Source of the DNA: Fen-1254 sp963769605 | GTDB taxonomy: Bacteria; Bacteroidota; Ignavibacteria; UBA10030 | DNA: 64,000 bases | Direction: 5' to 3' | Assembly: GCA_963769605.1 (NCBI GenBank) | Contig: CAVYML010000002.1 | Location: 449,807 to 513,806 of the forward strand | In this document: piece by piece, positions 62,203 to 64,000 of the stretch | Layout of the letters: each line of letters begins with the position of its first letter | How positions within the stretch are numbered: the stretch's first letter is position 1 | The notes under the pieces: generated by a model | What the model was told of the DNA's origin: nothing | The model's database searches: none | What the model saw: the letters and a program-made list of their open reading frames with translations, nothing else | Position numbers and translations under genes: made by a program

Positions 62203-63900
62203 TCAAATAACTGTCTGAAAATTTAACTGCCTATAAATGATCCTCTGAAGATTTATAGTAAGCCAAAGAGCAAAAATGAGCAACGCTGCAATAAAGAATA
62301 GAGAGAATGACGCCACTGACGCAAACAGCGTCAAATTGGCCACAGCAGCCGCCATCGCAAGCTGAAAGAGAACTTTCTTCATCCCAAAATAGCGTGCGTT
62401 GCGTATGCCAAGGCGTACCAATCGTGCAAAGCGATGTTCAACGACTACTCGCTTGCGATACATCTGATGATATTCTTCCGTTCTTTGAAATAGCTTTTTC
62501 TCTCGTATGAGCGCTTCATATTCATGCACCAACACACTTCGGCACGGAGTCTTCTCCTTGAGACATTGACTCCTGAATGAACAACGGCAACATTGCCTGA
62601 CAGAGAACTTGAAACTTTTGTTTTTAAAGGTTGTTCCGCGTTGTGTCGTTACTTTTTGCACATTCCAACACGTAGTTGTCTCCCCGGCCGGACATGTGAC
62701 TGATTCGCCTTCAAGGTCAATCTTAAAATCCTCTTTCGTGAATCGTCCTGTTTGCGGAGCACGTCCTACCGGAGCGATAAGATTATACTTGTGTGCATCA
62801 GCATCCAAGCGTGCTTCTACTGTTCCATAAGCGCCGTCTCCAAGAACATTTTCGATTTCGGCATCAAGATTCTTCGCCGCTTCTTTAATCACCGCCGGAG
62901 CATCCACACTATCATGTGCATTGCCCGGAACAACATCAACTTCGGCAATCACTTGAGTATCTGTGTCAACGGCTATCGCCGCCTTGTATCCATCGAAACG
63001 TTGGCTGGCACTCTTGCGCCCATGGCGCATCTCGGGGTCATGAACAGAGATAATTCTATCTTTGGCGACACCATCGATAATCTCTGCCTTCTCCGGCATT
63101 TTTTCGCGAATATCCTGTGCTAAGAGCTTACTCAATAATTCTGTCGCCCGAAGAAGATCATGAGCCTCGTCGCTCTCTTTGTCCAATGATGAAAGTGTCT
63201 CTGAAGCCATAGCCAGCACTCTTCGACAATCAGCAACGATACAATTCAAAACGATCTGTCGTTGGTTGTCGTTATCCCAATCAATCGTCCAGGTACCTTT
63301 AAAGCTCGACGCACTGTAGCGGGAAAAATCATTGGCTTGAGAATAGTCTTCAATCGGTTGTTCTGCAATCTGCGCAAGAACTTTCAGCGTTTGTCGAAGT
63401 CCTTCCGCCAACATGTTAAAGGTGTCTTCAACCGCGCCGCGCCCAAATATCGGTGTCGTGTCAATTGCGAAGGTTTTTTTATTCTTTCTTGTATAACCTT
63501 TTTGAGCAAGTAAGTTCAAGGCCTTTGTGAATATCATTTTCCCTTTATTATGGATGATCAATTGATTACGAAACAGGCACAACGTACTCTTCGCAAACGG
63601 CTGTTCTTCATCACCAACACCAAGCGCTGCCTGCCAGCGTTGATCGAATTTTGCGCGGTCGGCTGCTTCTTGATCCGATACACGGTCATACGATTGGAGA
63701 AGCAAGGCGCTTGCCAATAAACTTGGGGGAACGCTTTCACGGCCATTATCCGGGCAATATAAGAACGAAAAGTCTTCATCGTTAAAGATTTCATGCCGGT
63801 GATCGCTTAAAAATACGTAAAAGCTTTCTTTGCCTATCTTCTGGCGAAGACGATTCTCCGGCAGGAATAAATTGCTTTGTGGGTTTTGTTTGCCTAACAT
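62203..63900 (-). mobile_element. IS1182-family transposase, complete
   Basis: 565-residue DDE transposase: N-terminal DUF772 region (YCPDNGRESVPPSLLASALLLQSYDRVSDQEAADR), first aspartate region TFAIDTTPIFGRGAVEDTFN, a DDE core with VLGDGAYGTVEAR and a zinc-type cysteine cluster (CCRCSFRSQCLKEKTPC), and the C-terminal VVEHRFARLVRLGIRNARYFG with the glutamate. It ends with hydrophobic helices. The gene is full length, so the element may be active. I could not identify its terminal inverted repeats; the right end would lie in the last 100 bases or beyond the window. Confidence 0.92.
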
Positions 63901-64000
63901 AGGATGATTTTTTCTTAGTGAGAGACGATAAATCTATTTTCTATACAAATATAATACATGACCGTCCGTTCACCAAAATATTCTTTAATAAAAATCACTT

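Noticed and set aside
62150..64000. Terminal inverted repeats of the IS1182 element
   Set aside because: I compared both flanks and found no convincing matching ends within the window.

Overview
Organism. The window looks like a Gram-negative bacterium of moderate GC content (low forties by eye), most likely in the FCB supergroup near Ignavibacteria/Bacteroidetes. The pointers are kdsB (LPS Kdo), several lipoproteins with signal peptides, a DHCW-type cupin, a DUF4783-like protein, C5-pathway haem genes, and a Cmr CRISPR system with a Cas6-RT-Cas1 fusion. This placement is an inference from gene content; no rRNA is present.

Layout. 1-8 kb (minus strand): hemL (cut by the window edge), hemB, a membrane glycosyltransferase-like protein, a family 5 uracil-DNA glycosylase, an alpha/beta hydrolase and citrate synthase. 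The gaps are filled with short heptamer-like repeats. 8-19 kb (plus strand, with one minus gene): small secreted and cupin proteins, a broken membrane gene, a ~100 bp inverted-repeat element, a NamZ-type muramidase, plsC, gatC, kdsB, pyrG, a TPR lipoprotein, an IS1182 remnant and a lipoprotein hydrolase. 20-32 kb: a PyrR-attenuated pyrR-pyrB-pyrC operon, a very large NtrY-like histidine kinase, pgeF, glmS, a FabL-like enoyl reductase, an acyl-CoA dehydrogenase and tRNA-Phe.

32-49 kb is a defence island downstream of tRNA-Phe. It starts with a truncated IS21 and the tail of a type I restriction HsdR gene. A complete type III-B layout follows: corA, a DHH/DHHA1 phosphodiesterase (NrN-like), cmr1-cmr6, CRISPR array 1 (24 repeats), cas6-RT-cas1, cas2 and CRISPR array 2 (11 repeats). 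Cmr2/Cas10 has the GGDD cyclase motif and no HD nuclease. With CorA and NrN beside it, this matches the architecture known from Bacteroides fragilis, where Cas10 makes the signal SAM-AMP. The hsdR tail, nrn (twice), cmr1 and cas6-RT-cas1 all carry single-base frameshifts at short homopolymers. Both arrays share a leader with an 11-bp inverted repeat at identical spacing.

49-56 kb: an SPFH/band-7 protein, a DCC-family protein, and a minus-strand sulfur operon: thiosulfate sulfurtransferase, a 74-residue protein, CysM, a Mec-type JAMM peptidase, and a fusion of a CysO-like ubiquitin fold, a ThiF/MoeB adenylyltransferase and a rhodanese. In front of it is a 29-codon leader peptide with the cysteine cluster C-A-C-C-C, followed by mutually exclusive hairpins and a terminator. 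This looks like a cysteine-sensing transcription attenuator. 56-64 kb: a single-domain response regulator, the second copy of the ~100 bp element, a DUF255 protein, arsenate reductase, a pilin-like protein, a hypothetical protein and a complete IS1182 transposase.

Together, the housekeeping genes cover haem, pyrimidine and amino-sugar synthesis and the cell envelope. The two systems most worth attention are the CorA/NrN type III-B CRISPR locus and the cysteine leader-peptide attenuator with its fused sulfur-carrier pathway.
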